From: Stachybotrys elegans
Taxonomy: Eukaryota; Ascomycota; Sordariomycetes; Hypocreales; Stachybotryaceae
Direction: 5' to 3'
NCBI GenBank assembly: GCA_020746835.1
Contig: JAGPNK010000001.1
Coordinates: 4,402,001-4,466,000 of the forward strand
DNA length: 64,000 bases
Under the pieces are notes generated by a model. The model did not search any database. It worked only from the letters and a program-made list of their open reading frames with translations, and was not told where the DNA came from. Made by a program: the position numbers and the translations under genes. Positions 46,803 to 58,455 of this stretch are shown piece by piece (position 1 is the stretch's first letter; the number at the start of each line of letters is the position of its first letter).

Positions 46803-48994
46803 AATGAGTTAGGGCTCAAGGAGCCGAAATGTAGGCGCGATGCGATGCGATGTCGCGCTTGCTGGTTGTGGTCACGTAGGATGGAATTTGTCCGACAGGC
46901 AGAGGCTTTTGACTTTCGGAACAAGATCGAAGACGACTGGAGGGCCAGGTTGCGCAGAGCTGGAAACGAGATCAATCGGGTTGTGAAAACGAGACAGGCG
47001 AGTATCTCTGTACGGGCGGGAAATTGGCCCCTGCTGATCGTCGCGCCTATAGGTTCGTGGGCCGATGCTCCTGTGACGAGAGGGCTCGAAGCCTGAATTG
47101 GTGGTGCTCAGGTCGGGCTTGGCTGTTACACAGCGGTGAATCTATGGTGTCCGGCTCGGTAACGACCTGGGGATGAAGCCGGGATGCGGACGCCTCTTCG
47201 CTGGGTGAGACTGCGAAGGGGCGAAAAGATTGCAGAAAGCGTCGACGGGCGGGAATGGTTCCTTGGGTAGGTAGGCAGTGACAAAGGACCTGGCCCAAGA
47301 GTGGGTGGATGAGTTTGAATGGGGAAGGCTGGTGCGCGTGAAGTGGTGTGTGGTGGGAGGCCGGGGTGGGTTATAGTCCACGAGCGCGCGCGTTGCGAGC
47401 CAATGTGGTTTGAGTCGGGGACGAGGATACCTGATGCTAGTAGCCACAAAAATAAGCAGCCAGGGGGGCCCAGGCAGAACGCTTGGGTCTAAAGTGCCGA
47501 CAAGGAGCTTGGTGCAATCAATGTGGTACGGAACAATATAGTGGGTACCACCAGCAGCAGCCAAGATGCAGGTCTAGCGGAACGTAGCAAGATAATCTAG
47601 AACGCGAGAGGACAGGACAGGACAGCGACAACCTGAAGGGTGTGGGATGCGAATCAATCGAATCGTGAAGTCGAGTACGGCGAGTCCGAGGCAAAATGTG
47701 ACAGCGAACGACGGGGGGGTTGGCCGATAGAAAACGGTGTATGTTTTTTTTTCTTTGGGCGGCGGAGCGGTCGGGACTCGAAGATCGTGAATATTCTGTT
47801 CTTTTCGCGTGGATGGATGGGTGGTTTGGTTGAATGCACCTCGGCCGTGTGCGAGATGTGCTGTCAAAAAGGCTAAGGGCGCGTATGCGTGTGATATGAT
47901 ACGTGGTGTTGGTGTGCAGAAGCAAGGTGCGAATGCGCAGAATCGATGTTCTGGTTCGGTACCAGGAGAAGAGAAGTGAGAGAGAGTGTGTGTGAGGGAG
48001 GGAGGGAAAATAGAAGAGGGAGAAGGGGGGTTGAGGAGTTTGAGGAGGTTTCCCACGCACAAAAAGGCCAAGATGCAATTGTGCACAGTGGTTTGAGGGA
48101 GGAAGGAGCAGATCAGAAAAGGACGATCAGAGGCAGGAAAGGCCTAAACCGACGAGGAGGGGCAGGCATTATTGTTTTAATCGTCGCTGAAACTCCACTC
48201 CAGCTTCAGCCTCTCTTGTCTTCTACGACATCCTTACCAGCTACTCCGTATTACTCCATAGTGCCACGATCCAAGCATCAAGGACACCCAACCATCCATC
48301 AGTTCGCCCATCTATCATCGACCAGACAGTCCATCCTGGGGACCGGTTCGCAAAGGAACCCACATGGCCGAAACGGTCATGCCGTATCTGAGGGTACAGA
48401 CGAGCTGGGCGATGCCGAGGCGCCTAGCGCAGGTACTCAGCGATAGCTCAGTACCGACCGCGAGCGGCCCCGTTGTCAGACTCCTTGCTTCATTTTGCTG
48501 CCATGCCGTAACTTACGCCGCTCTTGAGGGGAGGGGGTTTGGGGAGGGGCTGGCTGGGGATGTGTTTGCTCGCTATTCCCGCAACTATGGCTGCTTCAGC
48601 TCTGCGCAACAATCCTCGTCATTATTGCCTTCTGATGGACGGATCGATGCGCTTCCCTGACGACCAGGGGCGTCTTTGGCATGTCGCTCTGATGAAAGGG
48701 GAGGACGGGGGTGGGGAGTGACGGCCCTCAGGTCCCTCGGATGGGTCCCCCTTTGGATGTTGGTGTAGCTCTGAAACGATCCACGCCCCTGGCCCCTTGC
48801 CCGACCTCTTGCGCATGGTGCCCGTGCAAGCTTGTGGATATGTTTGTCCTGCTTCTTTGGTCGATTCACCTGACGAGGTGACAAAGGCTGGGATAGCATC
48901 GTGCTCATGGCGAGGCTGGTCCTCGAGTCTTGTTCGCAACCATGGCTCCTTCTCAGGTCCAGGCAGAAACAAAACAACATTTATTTTTATTGTC

Positions 48995-49014
48995 TTTTTT
49001 TTTTTTTTTTTTTT
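48995..49014. repeat. Poly-T run of 20 with following pyrimidine tract
   Basis: Twenty consecutive T residues followed by about 25 further C/T bases. Confidence 0.9.
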
Positions 49015-51977
49015 CCCCTTCTCTTTTCTTCTTCGTCCTGGTCCCGCTCAACAAGCCGACAAGGGTGTGCAACGGGGCGCGATTCTAGCCTTAGGAGGAC
49101 GATCATGAGGGACGGGAGGGGCTGTCCAAACATGAGGCATTCGTGTCCAGGAGGTACTGTACATCCATCCATCCTGCAACAGCACTCGTGTCCTTCCAGC
49201 TTGAGCACCTACAGGGCTCTTCATCCCTTCTGTTGCTTGTCAGCCAACCACCACACCAATAGACCGAATTGCCCGCTATTACGGAGTACCAACTAGCAAA
49301 CGCTTCGACAGTTGGACATGTTTGCAGTAAGCACCCTGCACGGTGCCTGCCCCATCCAGCTCGCCCTTCAGTTGATTGGTGCTCGTCGCATCTTTCAATT
49401 CCTCAACTGTTCAATAGCCGTCGGCCAGCAACCGTCACGAGACTTGCGACTGGCGGTGCCTTGGTTTGCGCAAACACCTCCAGTATGATCGACGGCGCTT
49501 CCGGTTCCAGAGTTCACGGTACATGTCGGCGTCTCCAGGGCCCTGGGCAATTGTTTTGGGCAGCCACTGGGCCATCTTGACTGTGGCTAACAGGTTGGCA
49601 AACCCAGTGATGGTCGCTGTCAGAAACCTGACCGCAAGCAAAACAGTACATCCGTAAGAGTAAAGGAGCGGGGCTGCATCCCACTTGCCCAATCATTGGC
49701 TCATCCTTACCCAGGGTTCCCTGGTTGGTGCGGCGGTGATGGTGGTGGTGGTGTTGGCGGCTGGATCTCGGTGCCCCATACAAGACCCCATCCATGTCTT
49801 TTCCCACCGGAATAGGCTGCAACAGTTTTATGTCTAGGGCACATCAGCGTCAGACTGGCTTGCCTGCAATGCTGCAATGCCACATACAAAGAAGCATCTT
49901 GTATGACTTGCTAGCGGTGACGCCGCCGTTGCAGGATGTTGTGGTCAGACCTCCCACACCACCCACCATACAGGGCAAGGAACCAGCCGTGGCTTCTCTA
50001 ATCTGATGGACTCACTCACCTCTTCAGGAAGCACACTGTAATGTCTAGCAAGAGCCCATGGCGATCGTCCGCCCATATCACTCCTGGCGGCATCATCAAG
50101 TCCCCCTCCCCATGCCGTGTTTCCAAAATGGACGATACTTGTTAATGCATGGCATCGACGCTTGGTCAAGGTCTCGCTAGAGAATCCATGAATTCTTTCA
50201 GACGGATCCACAGAATGCGTGCGCCACTGTGCAGACGGAACGTGTTGCGGAACCTAGCCAGCGAGCAAGAAAAATCCCGTCGCGCGTGGCACATCTGAAA
50301 CGACAGTCCCAGCGTGGCATGCTCTGGTTCCATATGTCGAAAGATGGGAAGGATTTCATCGATTACCTCAGAACCGGGTTACGAGTGCGTTTCGCGGCTG
50401 TGGTACCAAACTCGCCGGTCTCTTGTAAGTTAAGCTGTGGCTCTGAACCCATGCAGCCCGCATCCTCCGCGTTGTTTATGGCGTGCAGTATTATACCGCC
50501 GAAGATATCATGATCAGCAACATGCTATGTACTGTACATACGGCAGTTTTCGCCACATGTTTCCACTCATGCAACCCAGACGTCCCTGAAGATCCTAGCT
50601 ACGAAGGTTTTGCATCCGTTCTTTCCGAACTGGCGAAGGCCGTCTGCTTGTGTTTGATTGAGATGAGAAGGGGGGGCGTCTGGTTTGACAGTCAACAAAT
50701 CCCAGGTGGGTTTGAGTATTCACGATCCAATGTCACACTACCAGACACGGGTTTGTTTCGTTGGCTTTCGGGAGAATGCCGTCCTGGAGCCCTATCATGC
50801 GGCGGGAACCGCCAAGTAGTGGCAGCATGCGATAAAGATGCGAGACAGTGGCACAGGTGCGAAATGATCTTTGTGTGCCACAAACGACCGGCATGAGCCA
50901 ATGGACAAGTATTCAGGTGTATGCATGAGCCTCAGCTCGTATTGCTCTCCATGTGAGGCACAGAGGGCCAAAGTAGCTCAGGCCAAGCTGAATCTGTAGC
51001 AAGGTAGAATTGGCAGACCAGGACGTCTCTTGCGTCGTTGTTGTCGTCTTTTTACTACAATGATAACGACGACATCTCTACGATGAGGCAGGAGGTTGGA
51101 ATTCCGGACACCTGAGGAGCAACCACCGTTCTCTTACTTGATACACCCTCCATGCCAAGCCTTGGGGTAATGACCTGTAGCGAGTAGGGTTGCACTCTTT
51201 CGAGAACCGCGTGGTATCCGAGATGCATAGACGGTCATTTGAGAGTAAAGCAATGGAGGGGGAGGCTTGAGTTTGTGGCTGAGAAATCGTGGGTGCATAT
51301 GTGACGCTCATATAGAGGCTCGTGCCATGCCTTGTCTCGCCTTGTTGGCTGCACGGATTCTCGTTGTTTATTCGGCACATGCACATGCGTCGTCCATCTG
51401 GCACCCGAGGTCAGATTGGGAGGCCGAGCGCACGAGATGCGAGACGCCATCCAAGGGTTCGGAAGAGAGAGACGGAGATATTCGTGCTGCGCATTCGCGG
51501 AATGGGATGGGACGACTCTCCACAACCATGACCTACCAATATGGATAGGTGGTTGGGCCAGATGCAGTAATCAATAATTCAATATAAATATCCTCGTCGT
51601 GACCAGGGGGGGGACGCTGCCGCGCCAAACATAAGATGGCGCATGGATGGATGCAACACAACACAAGAAAGAGGATGGCGGTATCGAGCAAGAACCCCGT
51701 CTACAGTACATGCCACGACAGCTTTCTCAACCAACCAGGGCAACAGAGGAAACGGTGGCAAGGTGATTTGTGATTGATGGTGTTTTCTTTACGCGACGGA
51801 CAGGCGGGCCGATGGTGGCATTCATCCGAGGAAGCCCATTCACACATACCTACCTATCTTGTCCATTGTCCATCCCTCTCTGGACATGCTGCATGGTGAG
51901 AAGGGTGGGAATGATGCGGAATGTGGTGACGACTCACACGCTCGACTCTCCACCGTCCAGGCGATCGGGGAGGGTTC

Positions 51978-51998
51978 ACCTGAGACGGCGTCTCAGGT
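51978..51998. repeat. 21-bp inverted repeat ACCTGAGAC / GTCTCAGGT
   Basis: Nine-base perfect arms separated by GGC. No gene within 1.4 kb on either side. Confidence 0.85.
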
Positions 51999-53465
51999 TG
52001 TTGCCACCTCCTGAGTTCCTGGAGTGGGGAATCCTCGCCTGCGTTCAAACATTTGCCCATTTATCGACTCTGATGCTATTGCTCAGCAGTTGGGCGGCCA
52101 AGTATGCGCACTTGTATGTACTGTACTGTACAAATCCCTGCCTGATATGCGAGCCCCCATCAACCTCCAATCATGTTGGAGTCGACACACATGGCGTTGG
52201 CTCGCTGTCGCTTTGTGAATTTAGCCCACAATAAAATGTACGGCATGTCCATCTCAGGGACTAATGCTCCGCAAACTGCAAGAAAGGGTTGGGGGATGCC
52301 GAAGTGTGCTTGCGGTTTGCCCGTGAATCATCACAGGATCATTGGGTTGGGCATGATTGGTCGCCGCGACTGCTGCGTGTGAAGCAATATAATGACTTGG
52401 CTTGGCTTGAACTTGACTTGAGATGGGACGGCGACGACCATGGCCACGGCCTGGAGTCCACACAGGTGGCCGAGGCCTGGTCCTTCGATTCCAGCTTCGA
52501 TGGCCCTTCCATCGGCCTCGTCGCAAACTGCTGCTAAGCGGAGCCGGTATGCATGTACATTCCAACCCGGCCATCATACAGGCCCAAGATTGTGGTTGTT
52601 TGTTTGTAAGTAGGGAATCATACAACCACCCTCAACTCGGGACCGCCGTGAGCACGCCCATTTCTAGCATGTCTCATGTGTATGCACATCAGCTTACCGC
52701 CGCCCCCAAAAATCGACAAGAAAGGGGGGGCAATAGGCTGTCATGACGCGCAGAATGCGCAAATGTGCGGTGTTGAATCAACGCTCCTCTTCTCTTCTCC
52801 AGGGGTCCTTTGGAGATGGCATTGCGATTCACGCCGCACGAAGTAACGAAGGAAGATCACTCGCTGATGGTGATGCTCCCCCCTTTCATAATTGTGTCTC
52901 CGTCAGGAAACGCTGATTCGGGGATGTGGTGCGGTGCGATGCGCATGCAGATCCGACAACTCGAAACATCTCGTGCTGATCTGATATTCTCCTGGCGGTT
53001 GGACCTGCTGGGAGAAGATCCCCCCCCCCAAAAAAAAACAAGACATGGCAGCAGCAAACAGAGTCGGCGCCGGGAAATAAGTAATAGGGAGGTGATATTT
53101 ACTAGCGAACGTAGGATGCATCCAATTGTGACATCACTGGCTCGACATGTTTGCGTGCTGAAAATGGCAATATGAAGATGCTTTTAGAGGTCATGTCGTT
53201 ATCGCCAACAGAATCAGCCACTGTAGCCAGCGAAAGGTATAGGCGCTAGAGTGGTCTGGTGGTGGCTAGGGAAAAAAAGAAAAAAATTCTGCGCCGTGGT
53301 TCGCCAGTCTTGCCGTGCCCACTTCGGCTCATGCCAGGCGCTAAATAACCTCGACTTGAAATTTCTGAGGTACCTGTGTATTGGCTGATATTCGCCATCG
53401 AACCAAAGACGGAAGAAAAAGAAGAACACTTTCCTGGTTAAAGAATCGCTTTATTTGATCTCGCC

Positions 53466-54104
53466 ATGCCGGGACGAACCAAGCCGCAGGAGGAGCCTGC
53501 TACTCAAGATACCGACATGCAGGACGCACCCCCGTCTGCGCAGCCCTTAGGCAATGCAGATGCTGAGATGGCAGAGCAGGAGGAGGAGGAGGAGGAGGAA
53601 GAGGAGGTTGAGCCGCAAAGAGTCAAGATTGTATGAATCCACGCTCCACTGGCTGTGTCCGGCGATAGTCTACTGACAGTCAACGCCCCAGCTGCCCGGC
53701 TCAACTGACACGGCTGCCTCGTTTGAGTTTCTCGATGAGGGTCACACTCTGGGCAACGCCCTGAGATACATCATCATGAAGAAGTATGTCGCTACCCCTG
53801 GTATCCTACATGACTGGTTGCTCACATGAGACTGCAAGCCCCGATGTTGAGTTTTGCGCCTACGCCATTCCTCACCCTTCGGAACCCAAGATGAACATTC
53901 GCATTCAGACATATCGTCAGTCGGATCCCATCCCTTTCCCCCTTGTCCATCCCCCGGCTGGGCTAACCTCGGAATGCAGGCGGAACGGCCGTGGATGCTC
54001 TCAAGAAGGGACTCACGGATCTCCAGGACGTGTGCGACGTCGTGACAGATGAGTTTACCGAAAAGAGGCAAGCATACAACGCAAGCCACGGCATAGATAG
54101 GTGA
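53466..54104 (+). CDS. RPC19: RPC19/RPAC2, shared subunit of RNA polymerases I and III
   Basis: Four exons, 53466-53630, 53692-53783, 53839-53915 and 53980-54104, give 152 residues. Junctions give VKILPGSTDTAAS, YIIMKNPDVEFCAYAIPHP and QTYRGTAVDAL, all fitting the family. The N terminus is an acidic extension with a Glu run encoded by a GAG/GAA repeat. The conserved core reads FEFLDEGHTLGNALRYIIMKNP and PSEPKMNIRIQTY, the small RpoA-like dimerisation fold; Rpc19 pairs with Rpc40 to start assembly of polymerases I and III in the nucleus. The three introns are 55-64 bp; the first has CTGAC and the last CTAAC before the acceptor. The ORF is close to the usual length (about 140). It converges with the complex I gene, 228 bp apart. 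Confidence 0.93.
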
Positions 54105-54332
54105 TGGGCAGACTCGCAGCTACACGTTGAGAACTCGGGCACAGATGGGATTTGTATCTACGGCGCACAAAATCAACACTACACTCGGGAGGAAGAGCAA
54201 CAGGCGTTCTCGTTTTTTTTTCCTTCTTCAAAATACATCTTTGCTTCTGAGAACCAATTGGCTCTTTCTTTCTTTCTACCGGTTCTAAAATAAAAGAGAG
54301 CTATACATGTACAAGACGCCAAAGGCACCGCC

Positions 54333-55036
54333 TTAGTTGCGACCCTGCGTTATCCCCACGTTAGCATCGTTTCGTAAAGGTTGGCCTTTCTGGGTATCAG
54401 TCTCACCTCGAGGAATCCCGTCATGAAGTTGGACGGCAGTCTCTTCTCTCCCCTGAAGTTCTCCTCCTTGAAATAGCCCATGACGTGAGTGGTCTGCTTC
54501 CAGAAGTTCATGGTTTCCTATTCGTAGGGGGGGAAAAGCAAAGTCAGCATCGGTCCCTCTTTGCGGCCTGCATCGCTTCTGATGGGTTCATCCTTCTCGC
54601 GCATACCTGGTACTCGGTGTGTGACTTGAACAGAAGCATGTCTACTAGAGACAGCTTGTTGGTATAGCGGTGCAGCTCAAACTCTCGTCGTATTCTCGTT
54701 CGGATGGCGGACACGGGCATGGGCATCGAGTACATGGTCTGCATCTCGGGGGCCTGCGAGCACCGTTAGCACCCTCCAATCCATATCACGAGGTTCGCAA
54801 GAAGATGAGCGCATTCATCTGCATCACTCTTCACGTCTCGCGGTTTGCTGGGTTCATTCTCGGAGCTCAAAAAGACGTACAGCTCGGATCCATTCGCGGT
54901 AGGAAGCAAGAACTCGGCGCTTCGCCTCGGACCAATTGGCCGCTGTTGGACGGGGTCAGCCAGAGCAATACATGTCGAGTTATTCAAACGTACACTGCAC
55001 CGTCTTCTTGGCGAATTGCGTGGGCGTGTTGGCCAT
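54333..55036 (-). CDS. nuo-14.8: Complex I LYR-family accessory subunit (NUO-14.8 / NDUFA6)
   Basis: Five reverse-strand exons, 55036-54994, 54942-54881, 54753-54607, 54517-54407 and 54344-54333, give 124 residues, matching the Neurospora 14.8 kDa subunit. It begins [14 protein letters not shown] and continues [21 protein letters not shown] (the LYR region, with the motif degenerate as SYR), then [47 protein letters not shown] and FMTGFLEGRN. NDUFA6 sits in the matrix arm of NADH:ubiquinone oxidoreductase and binds the acyl carrier protein through its LYR helices. The last exon is only 12 bp (GRN plus stop) behind a 62-bp intron; acceptor and frame both support it. Exon 1 is 43 bp. The gene shares a 317-bp divergent promoter with BUD31. 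Confidence 0.92.
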
Positions 55037-55353
55037 GGTGGGCAAGCAATGCGTCTCAAGACGGTATCCCTCTCTATGAACTGACGTTGCGTTGCGAGTT
55101 GAGGGTTAAGCCGTTATTGGAGCTCCAAGACTAGCCTCACGTGATATGGACGCCACAGCTACGGTGCCCCGCGCCACACCTCTAACCTCCCCTCGCCCCA
55201 AGGCTGACAAAAGTTATGCTTGCACTTGATCCAGCACCATAACTTTCATCCTCGACATCGCAGATCACGAAGGCGTTGTGTTTCGCAGCTCTTTCGACGG
55301 GATTGCGCGCATTCGGACCGGGTCGATACGGAATCAACAACAAAACCACCAAA
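55037..55353. promoter_or_regulatory. Compact divergent promoter, complex I subunit / BUD31
   Basis: Only 317 bp separate the two start codons, so both promoters and leaders must lie here. I see no obvious TATA box. Confidence 0.6.
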
Positions 55354-55851
55354 ATGCCCGCCATTCGCCATTCTTCCAAGAGGAAGCCTCCTCCCGAGGG
55401 CTTCAGCGATATTGAAGACGATCTTCTCATCTTTGCCAACAAGATGAAGGATGCGCAGAACAAGCCCCCGCCCCCAGGACCCAAGCACCAGGCACAGTGG
55501 GAGGTCTTTCAGATTGCGCACCAACGCAGTCGCTACGTCTACGAGCTATACTACAACAAGGAGGCAATCAGCAAGCAGCTATACGAGTGGTTGCTGAAGA
55601 ACGGCTATGCCGATGCGATGCTCATTGCAAAGTGGAAGAAGGCGGGTTACGAAACGGTAGGCGTTCAATCTCGCGACCATTCTGGGTGGATTGCTAACGT
55701 CGTCTAGCTCTGCTGCCTTCGCTGCATCCAGACCAAGGAGACCAATTTCAACAGCACCTGCATCTGCCGCGTTCCCAAGTCCGACATGAAGGGAGATCAG
55801 GATATACAGTGTGTGAGCTGCGGCTGCAGAGGTTGCGCAACGGACGATTAA
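55354..55851 (+). CDS. BUD31: BUD31/G10 family pre-mRNA splicing factor (Cwc14)
   Basis: Exons 55354-55656 and 55708-55851 give 148 residues, the normal family length. The start at 55354 follows an ACCAAAATG context; an in-frame ATG at 55276 would add 26 unconserved residues. Family signatures are [17 protein letters not shown], the helical middle ([21 protein letters not shown]), and the Cys-rich zinc-cluster C terminus: LCCLRC across the intron, CIC, and [13 protein letters not shown]. Bud31 sits next to the spliceosome active site in the NineTeen-related module. The 51-bp intron has a CTAAC branch and TAG acceptor. Where most orthologues read GYEKLCC this gene reads GYETLCC. Confidence 0.94.
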
Positions 55852-56078
55852 GAAGTTCCGCACCGAACGCGGCTCCAACAGACGCAAGGGACTACATTGA
55901 AAGAGCAGGATCGGGGCGTTGGGGCGCATCAATGGTATTGGCGTCGAATTCAGGCCATGGGTTTTTCACAGTGATACGGAGGCACGAGGTAGAAACTTAT
56001 TCATTCTGGTCATTCCAGTCATATTTCCCGTCATATCATGCTGATGGTTACCCAGCTCTGTCCGTTCCGCCTGGCGTC

Positions 56079-56944
56079 CTACGTCTTGGAGAAACCTGCC
56101 CGACCTCGGCCGAACTTGATGCTGGGAGGGACGAACTTCAGGGACGACATGGCGCCTGTCAGATCCGCCATGTCGGCATCCGTGGGGGGGGGGCGAGTCT
56201 TGGGAATGCCGACATCCGCCGTTTTTGACTTTTGTCTTGGGCTGGTGGATGCTCCCAAGCCGCTCTTGTCTTCCTCGAGAGTCCCTTGGAGGCTCTCCCG
56301 ACGCCTAGTCTCCTTTGTCTGGGTGCCAGTAGACGAACGTCTGCGGTTGTGACTGTTAATCAGGAGTGATCGCCTGCCGTCGATACCGTCCCTGGTGATG
56401 GCAAAGAAGAAGTCCTTGGGATACATGTGTTTGTCAATCATGTGCATCCGCCTCTTTTGATGGGTTAGACATTTCCGCTCACAGCCCTCGACAAAGCAAG
56501 AGTACTAAGCCATGTTAGCAACAAGGCCAGACGACGCGGAGTGGTTGTGCTGCGTGCAAGGAGGGGACGTACCGTGTGCTCGCCCTTGTCCCGCTTCACA
56601 ATGACAAGGGGATCGTGAAACTCTTCGATATGGATGCCGAGGAGATGCTCGCTGGGGAAGTTTTTGTGACATTCTAAACATCGGTTTGTGTGGAAGCTAC
56701 TGTAGTGGGCATCGTACTCGGCGTACGACTTGAAGCTGAGAGGCTCCTTGTGAGGAGGGAGTGAGCATTTCATGGCAATTGCGGTGTCGTCGTCGTCGTC
56801 AGCTATGGCTGAATCTAGCTCGGTGAACTTGGAAACGGGCCGCAGAGCCACGTCGGTGTCAGGACAGTACTTGGCATGCCCGTCCTGGGAGTCTGCTGCA
56901 AGGGGAGTATAGTAGTCTTCTTCAGGCTCTCGTGAGCGCTTCAT
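56079..56944 (-). CDS. C2H2 zinc-finger protein, ZNF511-like
   Basis: Reverse-strand exons 56944-56573 and 56504-56079 give 265 residues. The 68-bp intron (GTACGT...TTAG) joins KGEHT to YSCFVEGCERKC in frame. Three Cys/His fingers are seen. The first is atypical (CSLPPHKEPLSF, then H-x4-H in HYSSFH). The second is classical (CLECHKNFPSEHLLGIHIEEFH). The third has C-x4-C, then H-x4-H in MHMIDKH. The following YPKDFFF matches the hallmark after the last finger in ZNF511. The tail is basic and Ser/Thr-rich and ends GRGRAGFSKT. Human ZNF511 is poorly characterised, so no function is assigned; a nuclear RNA- or DNA-binding role is plausible only. The chosen start (KMKRSREPEED) is the first in-frame ATG with protein-like sequence; upstream in-frame ATGs give a Leu/Pro run. 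It converges with BUD31, 227 bp apart. Confidence 0.82.
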
Positions 56945-58455
56945 CTTAGCGGTGAGTTCTGGTGGGGTAGTAATTACTTTGCAGGCAGATGCGCGATTGG
57001 CCTGGTGCTCAGGCTGGCCGGCCAAGCAGGGGTGGGAGGCGGGGAGGAGGAGAGCAAGCAAGCAGGCCGGGAGAGGGGGCGTGATGGCGGGTTGTATGTA
57101 GCAAGGTGTGCGAACAGGCAAAGTATAGTCCAATGGATGTTTTGTTGGTGATACTATTATGACGAAAGTTGGGAGGACGGGAACGGACGGTCAGGCAGTG
57201 AAAGAACCGGACTAGTGGGTACATCCTACCTACCTACCTATGTATGGGGGGGCAGCTCCCAACGCGATGCGCAACCTTGGTTGCATACAAGTAGGTAGAG
57301 AAGAGTCATGATTCTTCTCCAAATTCCACCATGCTATAGTACGGGTATGTTGACCTAGGACAATTTACAGCTTGAGACCTTTTCTATAAACGCCGCATAA
57401 AGCAAGAAGCAATTCACATACAAAGCAAAAAGAAAACCTTCTTTTGCCCCTCCAGTATCAGGGTCGGCAGCTGCGAGCCCACCCACACACAATGGCATTT
57501 TAGACGTGACGTGCAAGCAAGGTCCGGGCGTCTTCAGGGTCGTCGGGTACCTATTATCACAGATTCTGAACCGACAGGTTAGTACCCAACCACAAAGAAA
57601 ACCCAGGTACGGAGTACGGCGCACAGGTACTGGAGCTGTAGGAATAGCGGTTCAAGCTCGCCGATTTTCGCGGGGCACTGGCCAGAGGGTCTAGGGATGG
57701 CGCCACCAGGACCTGATCAGAGAGGCTGGCCGGGGTGGTTGCTCGCCCAGTCCGGAGTACAACGAACCACTGTAGCCTCTGGCACCAACAGCGGAACAGC
57801 GCCCGAGGAAATCCCACGCTCGGACCCCAGGCCACCACTCCCAGGCCCTTCCCAGCTAAGCTTGACTGACGATGATGACCTTGAGGGGTTCCATGCTTTT
57901 TACTTTTCTGCCCTGCGTACTCCGTACCGATGCAGCTTTGTCTCCCCTTTCCTCCCTTCTCCCTCGACACCATTCTGCCTTTTTGCAACTGCGGTTAAGT
58001 TTGCATTATAGTTGCCCACTTTCGCTTTGCACACCACGTCCTCGTGTGCCTTTCCGTTCGGCGATATTTTATTTTGATTTTCTTTTTCTTTTGCTACATA
58101 AAGCTGCTCTCGCCCGCCCCCCCTCCCTGTTCGAACCGATCCACGACTCCCTCCGCCCAATGTGTTCCTCCTCGACCGCCAGCGCCTCTGTCGTGATAAC
58201 CCGAATCCGGTGCCCGCTCGAGTCCCAGGCCCGACCCCAGCCTCAGCCTCTCCGATCTGACGACCACGATTTGAACACCGAGTTATGGACCGTCTGTATG
58301 TTCGGGATCTAGCTTCTCGAGACTATGAATCGACCGTATAGCTGAGATACTCTGCCTATCACGTCGTCCTTGGACATACGCCCTCTTCCCTGTGCCAGTG
58401 ACGCCAATTATCCCGATCCCAGATTTCTGGATTTTCACCACCCCAAATCGCCACC
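56945..58455. promoter_or_regulatory. Divergent region, zinc-finger gene / EST1-SMG7-like gene
   Basis: About 1.5 kb with no gene. It includes CTACC tandem units (about 57225-57240) and two TACGGAGTA-type motifs (57608-57616 and 57918-57926). The last 500 bases are pyrimidine-rich on the forward strand. Confidence 0.5.

Larger units (their letters stand above)
46803..53465. other. 6.7 kb gene-free region upstream of RPC19
   Basis: From 46803 to about 48170 the reverse strand is pyrimidine-rich, consistent with a long leader for the unknown gene. The rest shows no coding character. It holds two TACGGAGTA-type motifs (48242-48250 and 49280-49288), a 20-base poly-T (48995-49014) and a 21-bp inverted repeat (51978-51998). 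Confidence 0.5.
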
